A stretch of DNA of 64,000 nt. Origin: Cardinalis cardinalis. Its lineage: Eukaryota > Chordata > Aves > Passeriformes > Cardinalidae. The position numbers and the translations under genes are program-made. The stretch's first letter is position 1. Every line of letters begins with the position of its first letter. The stretch spans positions 339,665 through 403,664 of the forward strand of contig JACDOX010000173.1 of assembly GCA_014549065.1 (NCBI GenBank), read 5' to 3'. Under the pieces are notes generated by a model, which worked only from the letters and a program-made list of their open reading frames with translations, did not search any database and was not told the origin of the DNA. Shown here piece by piece: positions 38,321 through 51,345 of the stretch.

Positions 38321-39440
38321 CCCCCAACGCGGGCACTGCCAGCGCAGGCAGGGTGCCCTGCACACAGCACATGAGCCCCTTGGCTTTTTACCACCTTCGA
38401 CCTGAACTCCTCACCCCCAGCGCCTCCTGCCACCACCAAGCCAAGCAAAGCAGTGACTTCATCGCAGCTTCCTTCACCTAAATTGTCTCAGGAGACCCCG
38501 CTGCTGCTTTCCAGCGGGCGCAGCATCCTCCCCACGCAGCTGCACNCCCCCGCTTCCTTCCTCGGCCTCACATCACCTCCCTCGGCCTGCCTTTAACCTC
38601 CAGCTCGCCTGTGTGCTCCAGGACAGCCAAACCAGCCAGGGACTGGGCCCCTCCCCGGGCTCCTCCTCTCCAGGGCTTCCACACACNACGAGAAGCTTCC
38701 AGAGGCTCCTCAGGGTCAGTGGGGCTGATCAAGAGCCAAGCTGAGCCCCCGGGGAGAACAGGCAGGGCAGGATCCTCACCAGCTCAGGTTCGAGCCCAAG
38801 AACAGGGAGCAGTAGCATCAGCACTCTCTGCCCTGAGCTTAGAAACTTCTCTGAGGATCAGGCAGAGGCACATTTGCACCCAAACCGCTCTGTCCATCCC
38901 CCAAAACACATGGGATGGCATCAGCATGCCGAGGTGGCGAAGCACAATCAGTCAANGAAGGAAAATGCCTGCAACATCAACAAAAACTGGAAATATTTTG
39001 GAAAGAGATATTTTCATTCTGTTTTTCTGTGAGGCACAGCAAAAAAAAAAAGGTGCTTGAAATAATTTCATTTAAAGCTTTTTGAGGCACCACGTTGCTC
39101 AGCCAGCTCCACTAGACAGACAGTCCCCAGCACCATCCCCAGCAAGCTGATGACATTCCTGAGGGCTCCTCTGGCTGTGGCCAGGGCCCAGCAAGTACAA
39201 CTATGGCAAACCTGGTTTAAAAACAATAGCACATTGCTTTCAGATTCATCTGGTTGCTTTTACCAAGCCTGTGTTCCCAGCCCTAAAATAATCTATCAAT
39301 GAAAGCGTCTCCATTGATTTGGAGGGACTTCAGCACACAAATTGTAACATCCACCTGCCCTCTCACAGGCCAAAACTGTTCTTGAGATCATGCTTTTGTC
39401 CTCAAAACACTCCCCGTGTTTCAGCCAGGCTGCTGTCCCT
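38321..39440. other. Unique non-coding stretch
   Basis: No gene is recognised. An isolated B-box-like ggttcgagccc at about 38787 has no A box or acceptor stem around it. A short poly-A run lies near 39040. Confidence 0.5.
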
Positions 39441-39832
39441 CACAGAGCCATGGAATGGTGAGAAGGGACCTTTAGGACCATCTCATCCCACCCCTGCCAT
39501 GGCAGGGACACCTCCCACTGTCCCAGGNNNCTCCNAGCCCTGCCCAGCCTGGCCTTGGGCACTGCCAGGGATCCAGGGGCAGCCCCAGCTGCTCTGGGCA
39601 CCCTGTGCCAGGGCCTGCCCACCCTGCCAGGGAACAATTCCNNATTCCCAANATCCCATCCATNCCTGCCCTCTGGCAGTGGGAGCCATTCCCTGGGTCC
39701 TGTCCCTCCATCCCTTGTCCCCAGTCCCTCTGCAGCTCTCCTGGAGCCCCTTNAGGCCCTGGCAGGGGCTCTGAGGTGTCCCTGGAGCTGTCTGTTCTCC
39801 NGACTGAACATCCTCAGCTCCATCAGCACTTG
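39441..39832 (-). mobile_element. CR1 LINE 3' fragment, N-rich
   Basis: A reverse-oriented CR1 copy of about 390 bases, almost identical over its inner half to the reverse complement of the copy at 3.8-4.2 kb. It contains an unusual cluster of Ns (10 or so, against about one per 500 bases elsewhere), probably because reads from sister copies were merged. Confidence 0.95.
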
Positions 39833-42800
39833 GGATGCTCCTTAAGAGGGGAAGGGGCACAGTTTCAATCAACCCAAAACAGACCACAGCATCACACATG
39901 GTGCTTGTGACTTCATATTTTCTAAATTTTTAGATTTGATAAGTTTGAACAGCTCTATTTCTCCCTTAATTGGTGCAATTGTTTTTAACCCTGCTCCTGG
40001 AGCCACGTTGCCATGGCTACCCCACAAAGCCTGGGCGAGCGAGGTGTATTTTTAGAATTGCCAAAATACACATCTCTGACAGAGCTTTTCTGGACAGAGN
40101 TCTCCTTGTTCCACGACAGAGGAATTAAGGCATTCAATGGAATTAAAATGTGGGAAATTCAAAACAGATTAAGAGAGAGGCCCACGGAGCAGCTGGTGCA
40201 TGGCACAGGGTGGTGCCTGGGGCTGGGCCGGGGCTGCAGCCTCCCCAGGACACCGTGGGACAGCCCAGGGACCAGGTGCTGCCNTGGATGGACGTGGGCT
40301 CTGTGGGTCAGAGGGAAGAGCTGCTTAGGGCCCATGGGGCTGTGCCTTAGGAGAGCCGATGAGCCTGAGGAGAGCTCAGGGCTGGGGGACAGACAAACAC
40401 AGGTGACATTGTGATGGGTGTCAATAGACCGCCTGCTCAGGGCACAGCAGTCGAGACATTCTGGCAAATGGCAGAGGTCCCGTGTTTGCAGATCCTGATC
40501 CTCGCCCAAGTATTGCTGGAGGAACACCACAGTGGGACTCAGGTGGCACCTGGGGAGCACTGGTGACAGCTCCCTAACACAGGAGAGGGGGGACAGCGGG
40601 AAGAGACTGCTGGGCCTCACGGCCGATGAGGAAGAACCGGTCAGGGATGTGAAGGCCCTGAGCAGCCTTGGCTGCAGTGCCCACAGGACACTGATGGAGC
40701 AGCAGCCCCAGCGAGGCCCCTGTGAACTCCTGACAAGCGACCCTTGGCTGGTCNTGGCCAGGCAAACCCTGAGGTGCAGATGTGCAGCCCTCAGACTGCC
40801 CCAGCTCCAACACTCCTGGCACCCCTCCAAGAGAGTCCCTGCCCAGCAGCAGCTCCTGGGGAGAAAACACATCCGAGCTGGCCAGAAGGACACACGAGGA
40901 AGGAAATGGAAAGTGTAGCAAAGATTAACACCATTTTCACTGAAGTCAGCAAGTGGATTAAGGGGAGGGAAAGCTGGGGGCTCCAGCATAAACTTGTCCT
41001 TCAGCAGGAATGAACCACTTAAAAGAAGCTGCTGAGCTGGGGCACTGTGAGCTGACCCAGGTTCCTGCAAGGACCCACCAAGGACAAGGGAGAGCACAAC
41101 CAGGAGGAGGCCATGGTGCCAGCAAGAGCCATTCCCTGCTCCAGCTCCGTGGTGCTGCAGCTCTGCTGTCCCTGCACTGCGCCCCCAGGCAGAGGCTGGA
41201 GAGGAACCAAAGAACCTTTCGCCTGCAGCATGGCTGGGATGGCTGAGCTCAGCCTGATTTTGGATCAGAAGCTGCACTCAGCTCACAGGTACAGGACTAG
41301 AGAGACAGACCGAGGGCACAGCAGGTCCTGGGGTGTCTCAGCCCACCCTGGGCGAGGCACAGGAGAGGGTCTCCACCAGCACAGCTCTGCTCTTGCTGGG
41401 CAGCAGCGGCACATGCAAAAGCCACGTGCAGAACCATCCCACCTGTAAGGGAAGGCATGGCCTGCTGACAGCCATTGCTCCTGAGCCAGGGCACCACCTC
41501 AGCAGTGGCTCTCCGCACCCTGGCCACCCACCCTGGTGGCCACAGACTGTCTTTTCAGGAACACACCAATGACATCAGGAAACAAAACAGAAAATAAAGA
41601 TTCTAGAGGTGGAAATACCCAGGAGTGAATCTTCTGGTTTGCAGAGCAGCTGTATTTGAGAGCTCCTAGGGTCTTGAAAATTTGCATAGACTAGAGAAAA
41701 GAATAGCTCAGAGAGACATTTACATGCTGTAAGTCAAATAGGATCATAAACATGAAGACAACAGCAGAGTCCAAAGATGTTCCTGCTGCTAATGCCTCGC
41801 TGAATCCCCCTGCAGCCACTCTTTCCACAGGAGCCAAGCTATGGACCATGACTGTTCCTGGCTGAAGCTGGGCTCTGCCAGCATCACTCCAGGGGCACGG
41901 TGCAGCTGGAAAGATGCCCTCCCAAAAATCATCTGCACAATTCATTTCAGAATCAAAGCAGCCTGCCAGCAGCTCTAGTCATGCTGTCCCATCCCTTTCA
42001 CAAGGACATGAGTAATTATTGAGCACTCTAGCTACTAAAACTGATTAGAGCAAAACAAACTAATTTTGTTGCAAGGCAATGCTGTGACCTCGTTAACGAT
42101 GGTAGTAATGGGCTAACAATATTTCTCCCTTACACAGTGATGTCTTTCATTAGCGCTCAAGCTGTTTTGTAAAGGAGCTTAGTACATTCCTAAAAACTCA
42201 TTTGCATAGGAGGAAACCCAAGCCAACATCCGCATATCCAGAGGCTGCTCCCTGGGAAGCAATCTGGATTGAGAGCATGGAGAAGCATCACCCTGCAGCC
42301 AGGAACAAGGAGGAGCAGGGCCGGTGTGGGGGCAGCCCTGCCTCCCCTGGCTCTTCAAAGCAGGCACCAGGTCAGGCTGCTGCATCCCAGCCAGGGCAGA
42401 TCCTGCCAGACCGCACAGCAGCTTTGCTCCTCCTGCATCACAAACCTGCACCTCTCACCTCGTCCTTGTGAGTGAAGAGAACAACTCAGCGTCCAAACTC
42501 ACCGTGAGGGTCACACAGACTGGACACATTCCACAGCACAGTTATTAAGCTCCCTGTGTGTGGAGCTGACCAGCAGCTCCTTAAAGCTCTCACACCTCCC
42601 CCCTCACAAGGCATTAGCCATTAAACNGAGCTACAGCTGCCCTCGAGCCAGTCTGATGCCCTGCACGAGGCACAGGCACACCAACAAGGATCCTTCCCAA
42701 CAACTTCCATGAAGAGCCACTTTTGCAAATTATGCTTTCCCCTTTGTCCTTTGAGTACTTACAGACACGCCAGGGACGTTGAGCATGTACCAGCTTCAGA

Positions 42801-45800
42801 ACAAGCTGCCCCAGCAAGGGCCTCTCTCCTCATGCCCGAGAAAGAGAAGCTGGGATCTGTCGGGTTCAGCAGAGGGAACAGCCCCTGCCTGATGCCCCGA
42901 NGGCTGGGACAAGGATCCTGCTGCTCCAGGAGTGCCTGGGATCCCAGCAGGCAGCAGGAGGCAGATTGGGAAGGCTTAAACACTTCTCACACAGAATCAC
43001 CTGCAATCAGGGCCTGATTTAACCCACCCCTGTCACAGAGTCACCTCCTCACAGGGCTGTGCTTCAACACCTCAGGCACCACACACTCCCACTCCAAGGC
43101 CAAGCNGAAATTTCCCCTACACTTGGAACAGCAGAGACAACAAGACCTCGAGATAGCGCTGCCACATAACACCACCCTACCCCAGCCTGCCTTTCCCCTG
43201 CCCTGCAGCCAAAAGCCTCAGGGCACTTGCTAATAGCTAATTAACAAGATCTTACAGCTCTGCTTTTGAGGAGGGCTGGGAAGTCACTTCTCCCCATCTC
43301 AAAGATAAGGAAAAGCCCAGCACAAAAGGAGAAGATGCTCCTTGAGGTCCCCACAGGCTTGTCTGCAGTTCAGCAGCTCAACCCCCTTGGCCTTGCAGGG
43401 CTGCACCAGGAGTGCTGCCTGCACCTGCTGAGAGGTGACGGGGTCTGTGGCCATGTGCTTTACAGTGCCCAGCCGAGGCTCACACACAGGATAAATGCAT
43501 TTAAAGAAAGGATTAGTCCACTTACCCCTCTGCACTGTTAGAAAGGGATATTTGTGCAGCAAACCAGCAGAGATTCGATCAAAGGAGCTCAATCACAGCC
43601 AGAGGGCAACCGCTCTGTTCCCACTGAGCCAGCACAGCACGGTATGGCAGGGGNGAGCTTCACCTGAAGGCAGAGCTCACATCCCAGGGACTTCTGGGCT
43701 CTCTTATGCAGCTCACACATTCTTAGCACGCCATGAAATACGAAAAGCAAGACAGGCAGCTGCTCTGCCCCACTCTTACCACGGAGCTCTCACAGTGTCA
43801 CTCGNGATGCTCTGAGAGGCAAAGTCACCCTCTGCCAGCTCTGTGCTGCAGACATGAGCACAGAGCACCTCCAAGTGATGTCCCCAGGTGCCTCCTGTAA
43901 AGAAACACAACCAAAAATGGGTGTTAGACTGCTTACACATGCCCAGAACCAGGCTGGATACCGGCACCAGGGTAACGTGCAGGCACACAAAGAACATTCA
44001 CCTGAACATTCTTATGACCATGGGGAAAATGGGCAAGTTCTTGAGACAAGTAGGTTTCTGCCTCTCTTTTGGAAGAAGGCATATTCTAATCCCAAAGCAC
44101 CCAGAATAGGGACAAGCCAGCAAGGGGAGACCCTTACACCCCGGCAAGCCAGAACAGCAGCAAGGGGAGAGAGGGCAGCTCCAAGGCAGCTGCCTCAATG
44201 CACGCAGAGCAGCACTGGAGCTGCCAGAACGCTGCTCAGCACAGCAGGACCAGACCCCATTGCCACCACCAGTGGGAACAGCATCACAGGAGCCCTGCAG
44301 AAGACCAAGCAGTTCTCAGCCTCCCTCATTTTAGCATTTCTTTTTTCCCTTACTTTTAAGTCACTGAAATCCCTGTACAAGTCTGGAAGCCCTTGTACTT
44401 TGGTGTCTTCCAAGCCATCAAAAGAAAACAATTGTACCAAATTCTCCCTGCTTCCCTTTTTAACTCTCTGTCATGCAGGCACCAAATCTCTGAGGCAGAG
44501 GAGCTCAGCCCAGGACCCGAGCCTTGTTTCACACTAAATTTGGTCTGCCAGACATCCAAAAAAAAAATCACATCAGTCATTCTGCTTCAGAGCCGGTTTC
44601 TCAGCATGGAAAATTACATTTCCTACATGTAGCTAATGCATGAAAAGCTTTNAAAGGTCAAAAAATGAAGCCATCAATTTATCACAAAAAGTAACTTCCT
44701 ATTAAAGCTGCTGAAAGCCTGGGCTGCCCGGTGCAAACACTCCACCTAGAGCCAGCTGTGCCAGCCCTGCTTGGCCAGGGCTGCCAGCACCCGNGGGTGG
44801 CTCGGCAGTGCCACTACAGCCACCAAACAGCAGCCACTGCTCTGAAGGGAACCCAAGCAGGCTTTTGGTGGTACAACCTCCCCTGCTTGTGCAGGAGGTC
44901 TCAGCAGAGAGGACCCTCACTCCCAAAGAAATAAAAGAGAAAGAAAAAGTACCTGTGCTCTTGCATTGGCTTCCCTTTGGGCACCATCCTGGAGAGAGGT
45001 CACCCATGAGGGGATCCCAGCCAGCAACATCCTGCCCCTTTGTCCTTAGGGACAACACATGGCTGAGCAAAGCAGGGGTGCAAACACAAGGTGTGAAAGC
45101 ACTGGGGTGGCAGCAGAGCTCCCAGACACACTGCCAACACAGCAAAGGAGCCTGAGGGGCCGAGCCACACAACATCCTCTCCCACCCAGCAGCTGAAGGG
45201 GAGCAGAGACCGCAGAAACTCATTCCACCTGAGCAACAGCATCCAGCCCACCCATAACTCTGCCCAGGACAATTCAGTGCCACTGAAATGGCGCTGTTGT
45301 CCCCCTGCTGTGCCCATCCTCCTCATACCTTTCTGCATCCCCCAAAAAAACCAAGCAGTGCCAACCAAGGCAGGATTTGGTCCCCATGCTCTCATTCTGG
45401 CCCAGTGAGACACAGGTCAGGTGTCTCACCGGTGAGTGAGAGACTCCTGCAGCTGAGCAGGACAGGCATGGAATACAGGAATGCAGTGACAGGATCGTGG
45501 GGCTGCCCAGGGCCAGGAGCCACAGGGGTTGGCACTTGTCCCTTCCTGCCTTAGGGCTGCAGCAAACAGGCTGTGACATTCCACAGAGCCTCGGCAGGAC
45601 ACAGCATCCCTCACCTGCCACACCTCACCACAAAGATGTCATTTAACATCTCAACTTCAGAGCTGGGAAAAACCTGAAGGAAGCTGGAAGGGGAGTGTAA
45701 GCCCAGCCTGGAGAGGATGCAGGCTGCAAGCAGCAGAAACTCCACACCAAGCTGAGCACAGCTCTGGTCCTCGCTGCCATCCTGGTGCTGGGAAAGCTGC

Positions 45801-48165
45801 CAACACACATTTCTCCTTTTGGGACAGAAACAGCCCCAGAGGGAACAGCTGCCTGAGCACTGCTGCACCTGAGAGCAGCCAGGCCCTGCCAGCAGTGCCC
45901 CAGGGCTGCCCCCGTCCTTGCCAGCTCCCAGTGCCAGGAGCCAGGACACACAGGGCACTTGGCTACACTCTGGCCCACCGCCATCCCCAGCAGTGCCATC
46001 CTCTGCAGCTGTCTCCAGACACAGCCTGGGACTCCCCAGGCACTCTGCTGCTGGCCCCAGACACACAGGCTCTGCCCCAGCCCTGCTCCTGCGCCATTCC
46101 CAGCACCAGCACTGCTGCACGTGGATGGCAGGGATGGGAATTTCTGCAGNTGAGCTCTGTGCAAATGGTGATCGTGTGCCCTCTTACCTTAGAGATGACA
46201 AGAGGAGTGTTTGCTCTGGAGCTATGACTCGTGGGAGGTAATTGGCATTCCCATTGCCATAATGACCTCATGCTGGAGAGAACATCTGACCCTTCTCTGA
46301 CCACTGCTCTAATCATCCTGGAGGAGCACACAGGACGTTGGCACTGAGTTCTCCTCCAGATGAACACCCCAAGCTGCCCATGAACATCACAGCAGGTGTC
46401 AGTGGGGAAAGCTGGGATAGCTCCTGGTACTGCACAAGGATGGAGATGCCTCATCCCAGTGAGGCTGTTCTCCAGAATGAGGCACCCAGGTGACATCGCT
46501 TCCTCTGCAGGGCTCTGGCTCTCTGGGGAACAACCTCACCAGTGGCATTTGCCTTCCCTGCACTGGGAAGGACCATCTGAGACTGACACAGGCCAGGGTG
46601 TAAACAGGAATGGATTGTAGGTTCCCTGGGCTGGGAATCATTTAAACAACTGTTGTCAGCATAAAAACAGATGTGGTTTTTCACTTAGAAGCAGGGGAGC
46701 AGGAAGATCTCTACTTATCTAATTAATTAATCCAACTATTATGAAAAATATCAGCATTTCACAACTTTAGATGAGACAAGTCACTTTAAAAAAGATTTAT
46801 CGATGAAGCCCAGCTTTGCTGAGGTGAAAGCTGTAAAAGTCAACTTTCAGGTACCCGGGGACAGGCTGGGATAGGAGATTTCCCACCTCTATTTCAGGGA
46901 AGAAAACACCATTATTCAGCAAGATCCGAACTTTTCAAAATGCAGGATAATTTCCAGGGACCACATGGGAGTTCAGGGAAATAAAGCAGAACAGCCAACC
47001 CCAGAGCATGATACCATTGGAGACAGNCCAGTCTTAAGAAGCACAAAGCAAATTTCCCTGGGTTTAAATACTTATGAGGTTACTGTTTTAGAGGTAAAAT
47101 ATTTATGATCAAGAAGAAAGATAAAATGCCCCCTCCTTATTTCATTACTGGAATTGCCAGTAAGTGCCAGTTGAGAGCAAAAACAGTGTCCTTAGGAAGA
47201 AGGTAACAAGGAAAAGCGAGTTCCTGAGCACCACACTGCACCACCCCCTTTTGGAGGGGAATACACAGCAAAACTGAGCATGAGACAAACACAAACTGGT
47301 CCTTCACTTGCAGATGTTTCACTGGTGTAGACATGCATCCAGCCAACCCAAGGACCAAGTCTAACCTGCTCATCCCCACGTTGAAGAATCCTGCTGACTC
47401 CAGGCCTCAGGAATGAATGCCCAGCACTTGCCTGCTCCGTATTTATTTCTATAAAACACACACAACTTGTTGCTCATATTCAAGAATAAACTGTTCAGGG
47501 AGCACATCTGCACATACTGTATTCTCAGGGAAGCAATTCCTGCTGGTTTGGTTGGCTGAACTTCAATGTCACCTGCACGAGAAATTTCCCTGCTCCCCCA
47601 TTCTCAGACAAACCTGAAGAAATCCAGCTTTCACCAACAGAGAAAAATCGAGGCTGCTCCACACAGTGACAACCCATGGCTGCAGGAGCCAGGACACCAG
47701 CCAGCAGGCTGGGAGTGAACAGCCCGCTGCCAGCATCGCCNCTTCCCTGGAAATCACATATTCTACGGAAACCTCGAAACTAAAGGAGAAAAGCCCCGGT
47801 GCAGGAATGAACCTGCCAGACGAGGAAGCCTCTGGCACACACCATGGACCGGGATTAGTGCGGGACCCGCTGCTCAAAAGGGCAAATATCCTCCGAAACC
47901 AAGGCAGCAACAGAGACAACGAAATCGTTTAAAGTGAAAACCTGCTGAGGGAAAAAGGCGCTGGCGGCAGAGCAGCGCTCCAGGGCAGCACCGCCAAGCA
48001 GGCTCTGTTCACTGAGAGGACTGAAATCGAACAGCAAAACAGCATTGCAAGAGCATGAAGTAATCCCACCCCTGCCGTTCGTGTTTTCCTACCCAATTAG
48101 CTACTCCAAGTGTAAGAGGGAAAAGGGAAAGGAAAAAAAAATTAAACGCGCTGCAAAGCCAGGAG
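39833..48165. other. Long unique non-coding stretch
   Basis: No gene, RNA gene or transposon is recognised in 8.3 kb. The longest frame (40159-41277, minus, 372 codons) has no domain and reflects a local shortage of stops. The stretch at 42000-42220 is AT-rich with octamer- and homeobox-like words (taatta, atttgcat) and could be a conserved element. The stretch at 46680-47130 is AT-rich unique DNA. Confidence 0.5.
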
Positions 48166-48169
48166 ATGT

Positions 48170-48800
48170 TTTGCAACTCCCGGGCTCCTGCAGCAGAGCC
48201 CCGCGCTCCCGACAGCCGCGGGCGAGGCGGGGGCACCCACGAGGAAGGGAGGAGAGGAGGGGGAAAGGGAGGAGAAGAGGGGAGAAGGGGAGAAGCCGCT
48301 CACTTGCTCCGCCGTCCCTCGGGCCCGTCCCGCGGCGCAGCCGGAGCGCGGCCCCGCTGCCGCCGGCACGGAGGGCACCGGGCTCGGGCCGGAGCCGGGG
48401 GAGGAAGCGGCGGTGGGGGCGGCCCCGGAGCGCAGCCCGGCCCAGCCCGCCCCGCCCCGGGATGCTCGGCGGCCGCGGGGGACGGGATGGAGCTGCCCGG
48501 GCCGGCCCCGCGGAGCCGTTCGTGTCCCGGGGGTTCCGGCCCGCGGGGACAGCGGCGCTCACCGCGCCTCGGCCGGGACGGAGCTCGCTGCTCCGATGCA
48601 GCTCGTTCCCGAGTTTNACCAAACCGGTTCCAAATCACTGATTGGAGCGCTGGGAAAGAGCACGGGGAGCAGCGGAGCCCCCCGAGGCTGCTGGAGGGCA
48701 GGGGAAGCGCTCGGAGCTGCTCCGAACCGCGCTGGGCACGGGCACAGGGCAGCCCCTCCGCCCCCCGCCCGCGCCTCCCGCTGGAAATCGTCCTGGGGCT
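48170..48800. promoter_or_regulatory. CpG island, candidate promoter/first exon
   Basis: This is the densest CpG block in the window, with GC-box-like words (ccgccccg, gggggcggcc). On the minus strand two consensus splice donors are visible: GTGAGC complementary to 48557-48562, after an exon-like ...gaggcgcg, and GTGAGC complementary to 48298-48303, after ...gcggagcaa. This fits a minus-strand first exon whose gene would lie at lower coordinates, but no downstream exon was identified. Open frames here are Arg/Pro/Gly-rich, as any GC-rich DNA gives. Confidence 0.6.
48241..48296. repeat. Homopurine tract (about 56 bases of A/G)
   Basis: An uninterrupted purine run (gaggaagggaggagagg followed by gggggaaagggaggag, then several agaggggag-like repeats) inside the CpG island. 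It has five or more runs of at least three Gs separated by short purine loops, so triplex (H-DNA) or loosely spaced G-quadruplex formation is possible. Confidence 0.85.
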
Positions 48801-50957
48801 TTTCTTAGCTCTTAAGTGGTTCTAACCTCAGGGTCTGGAGACATCTGCTAGAGCAGGATGCCTGGAGAAAGTGAAATGCCGTCCCAGGCTGGATGTTAAT
48901 TTTAAACCGTGCAAACTCTCAGTGCCCGTGAACAGCGGCAGGATGCTGTGGGCTGCAGGCAGGACACACACACTGCTCCGGGAGCTCACGGGTGAGGTCC
49001 CCTCGCGTCAAAGCAGGGAGCCACACCCGCATTTTGATGGCTCNGGGATTCCTGCTACCCTAAGAGAAACCGGAGGATCACGGAGTCACAGTGCTCTGCC
49101 ATCACTACCAGCTCCTCTTTGAGAGTGGCTGCTCCTCTCCGTGCTGCCTCCCTCCCTGCCGATCATTTCATTTCCCCTCCACCGCTTTCCACTGGCGATG
49201 CGGCTGGAGCCGGGAATGCTTCCCAGCTGGAGCCTGCAGGCCCAGCCCCNGCGCCCCTCTGCCAGCTGCCTGCAGGCACCTGCAGCTCCAGCCCACCTGT
49301 AGCCCCAGCCCAGCCTGGCGCCCGAACGCACTGAGGCCAGGGAGTGCAGACAGCTCTGATGGATTTAGCAGAGTGCTTCTGTGTGCTGGGCACTGGCACC
49401 CCTGTGTGCTGGGGTGCCAGTGTCATGGGGATGGCACACATCCCCGTGTGCCAGTGTCATGGGGATCAGCTCCATCACCTGCCCCAATGTCAGACCCCTG
49501 CCACCACCACTGCCCTGCAGCTCTGTGCTGCACTGCAGAACAACAGCGAGCTGCAGGTTGTTCTCCTGCTCCTGCTGTGTTGCCCCAGAGATGCAGATGG
49601 AAGCAGAGGCAGGGCCTCTTTGTGCAGAGCCATCAGCCAGCCCAAAAATTGGTTTTGTCCATTCACTGGGGCTAGATAGGGTTTTCTCAGTGATGTCCAG
49701 CTGCGTGGGCAGTGCAGGGTGGGCTGGAAACCATGNGAGGTTATGGACATCATGTCCCCCGGTGTTAAATCCAGAACACACTATATATAGCTCTGTTAAA
49801 TTCAGGCAGGGAACTGCCTGTATTTCCATGTTCTTTCCATTGGTATTTTGTGCACATCCACCTGCCAAGCTGCAGAGCCACAGAGAATTTAATTTCAATT
49901 AAAAAATTCTAAGAACACTCACACCGTGGTGATTCATATCAGCAGCCTCTGGTGCCAGCCCAAGGTTTGTGTGACTGCCTCTCATTAGCACCATTTGGAG
50001 GTTAAGTCTTCTGGGATTTGCCAGTGGAGATAAATGTGCTGATGGGCAGCCCAAGGAGCATCTGTGAAACCCTGTGTTAGCATGAAGCTTGTTACTGGGA
50101 ATACCTGGGCCTCATCAGTCTGTCTCTGAAAACAGCATCACCCTCTTTCTTCACGTTTGCCAAAACATAAGCACAGTGAGTAAAACACATGAGTTAACCA
50201 GGGGAAAATATGCTGTGGGATGAAGAGAGAGACACCACAGTGAAATGGTCTGCTAAGAATGGCAAATGCATTTTCTTTGTGTGATTAGACAGAAAAAAAA
50301 ACCTTATGAAAGGCCTGTATCTGGCAGAGGACCTGTGGCACACACTGAGCTCCCAGGCTAAAATGCTTGAGATGTGCTCTGGTTAAGGAAGGAAAAATGC
50401 TTTCCCTCTCAGTCAAGAGCACCTTGATGCAAAGCATCAGCACCAAGAGGGAGCTGGTGGTTGGAAGTGGCTCCTTGCAGGGGCTGGGGCTGAGCAGCTG
50501 CTCTGGGGAGGCTGAGCCTCCACAGTGCACAGAGTGCAGGTGCTGACCCACACACAATTAATGGTCACAGGGTAAAGAGGAGGGGACTGAAAGGCTTTTC
50601 TGGGAGCATTTCACAGCCCTAGGGACATGCTCTGCTCCCCTGGAGCAAAGTGCAGGTGCTGCTCCTCTGCAGGGACTCTGCCCCAGGCACTCCTGATGCT
50701 GCACAGCCATGGGGAGGAGGATGCCATGAGGGAANTGGTGCTGGGCACCCCCAGCTGCCCAGTCTGGAGATCCAGAATGTGGAATTCCTGAAGGCCAAGC
50801 AATGCAGGTCTCAAGACAAGTGAAAGGAAACAAGGAATGCCGATGGGCTTTTCAGCTTCATTGATTTTAGATTACATCAAATATTCCTACTCAATGAATA
50901 TTCCTATTTCATAGGAGCACAGAGATGCTTTGAGGGCTGGTGACCCTCACCTATAAA
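48801..50957. other. Unique non-coding stretch with a short hairpin/duplication
   Basis: No gene is supported. At 49389-49476 there is a hairpin and a duplicated ccagtgtcatggggat (separate entry). The remainder is unique. Confidence 0.5.
49389..49476. repeat. Hairpin and partial tandem duplication
   Basis: CACTGGCACCCC (49391-49402) and its reverse complement (49411-49422) flank an 8-base loop; one G.T and one G-C pair extend the stem outward. Immediately downstream, ccagtgtcatggggat occurs twice, about 41 bases apart, with a further 7-bp stem (ggcacac/gtgtgcc) between the copies. This is probably slippage-driven. Confidence 0.85.
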
Positions 50958-51345
50958 GCCAGGCTGAGATCTGGGCTGTTCAGCCTGGAGAAGAGAAGGT
51001 TCCAGGATACTTTAAAGCCCCTTTCATTGCCTAAGGGGGCTCCAAGGGAGCTGGACAGGGACTTTGGACAAGGCCCTGCAGTGCCAGNACAAGGGGGAAT
51101 GATAGAGGACAGGATTAGATGGGATATTGGGAAGGATTTTTACTTGTGAGGGTGGGGAGGCCCTGGCACAGGGTGCCCTGAGAAGCTGTGGCTGCCCCTG
51201 GACCTCTGAAAGTGTCCAAGGCCCGGCTGGATGGGGCTTAGAGCAACCTGGGATGGTGGAAGGTGTCCCTGCTCGTGGCAGGAGGTGGAATGGGATGAAC
51301 TTTCAGGTCTCTTCCAACCAGACCCATTCCATGATCCTGTGATTC
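50958..51345 (+). mobile_element. CR1 LINE 3' fragment
   Basis: A forward CR1 copy: 'ctgttcagcctggagaagag', 'ctccaagggagctggacagg', 'ccctggcacagggtgccc' and the tail 'ccattccatgatcctgtgat'. A short frame translating the CR1 C-terminal phrase 'LFSLEKRRF' is visible near its start. It is 5' truncated. Confidence 0.95.

Noticed and set aside
38780..38800. tRNA-like B box (ggttcgagccc)
   Set aside because: No A box upstream and no flanking sequences able to form an acceptor stem.
40159..41277. 372-codon minus-strand open frame
   Set aside because: No domain, start context or family resemblance. The composition (Ser, Leu, Cys, Trp) matches translated GC-rich non-coding DNA.
48045..48641. 198-codon plus-strand open frame in the CpG island
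   Set aside because: The Arg/Gly/Pro-rich content comes from CpG-rich sequence. All six frames are similarly open here.
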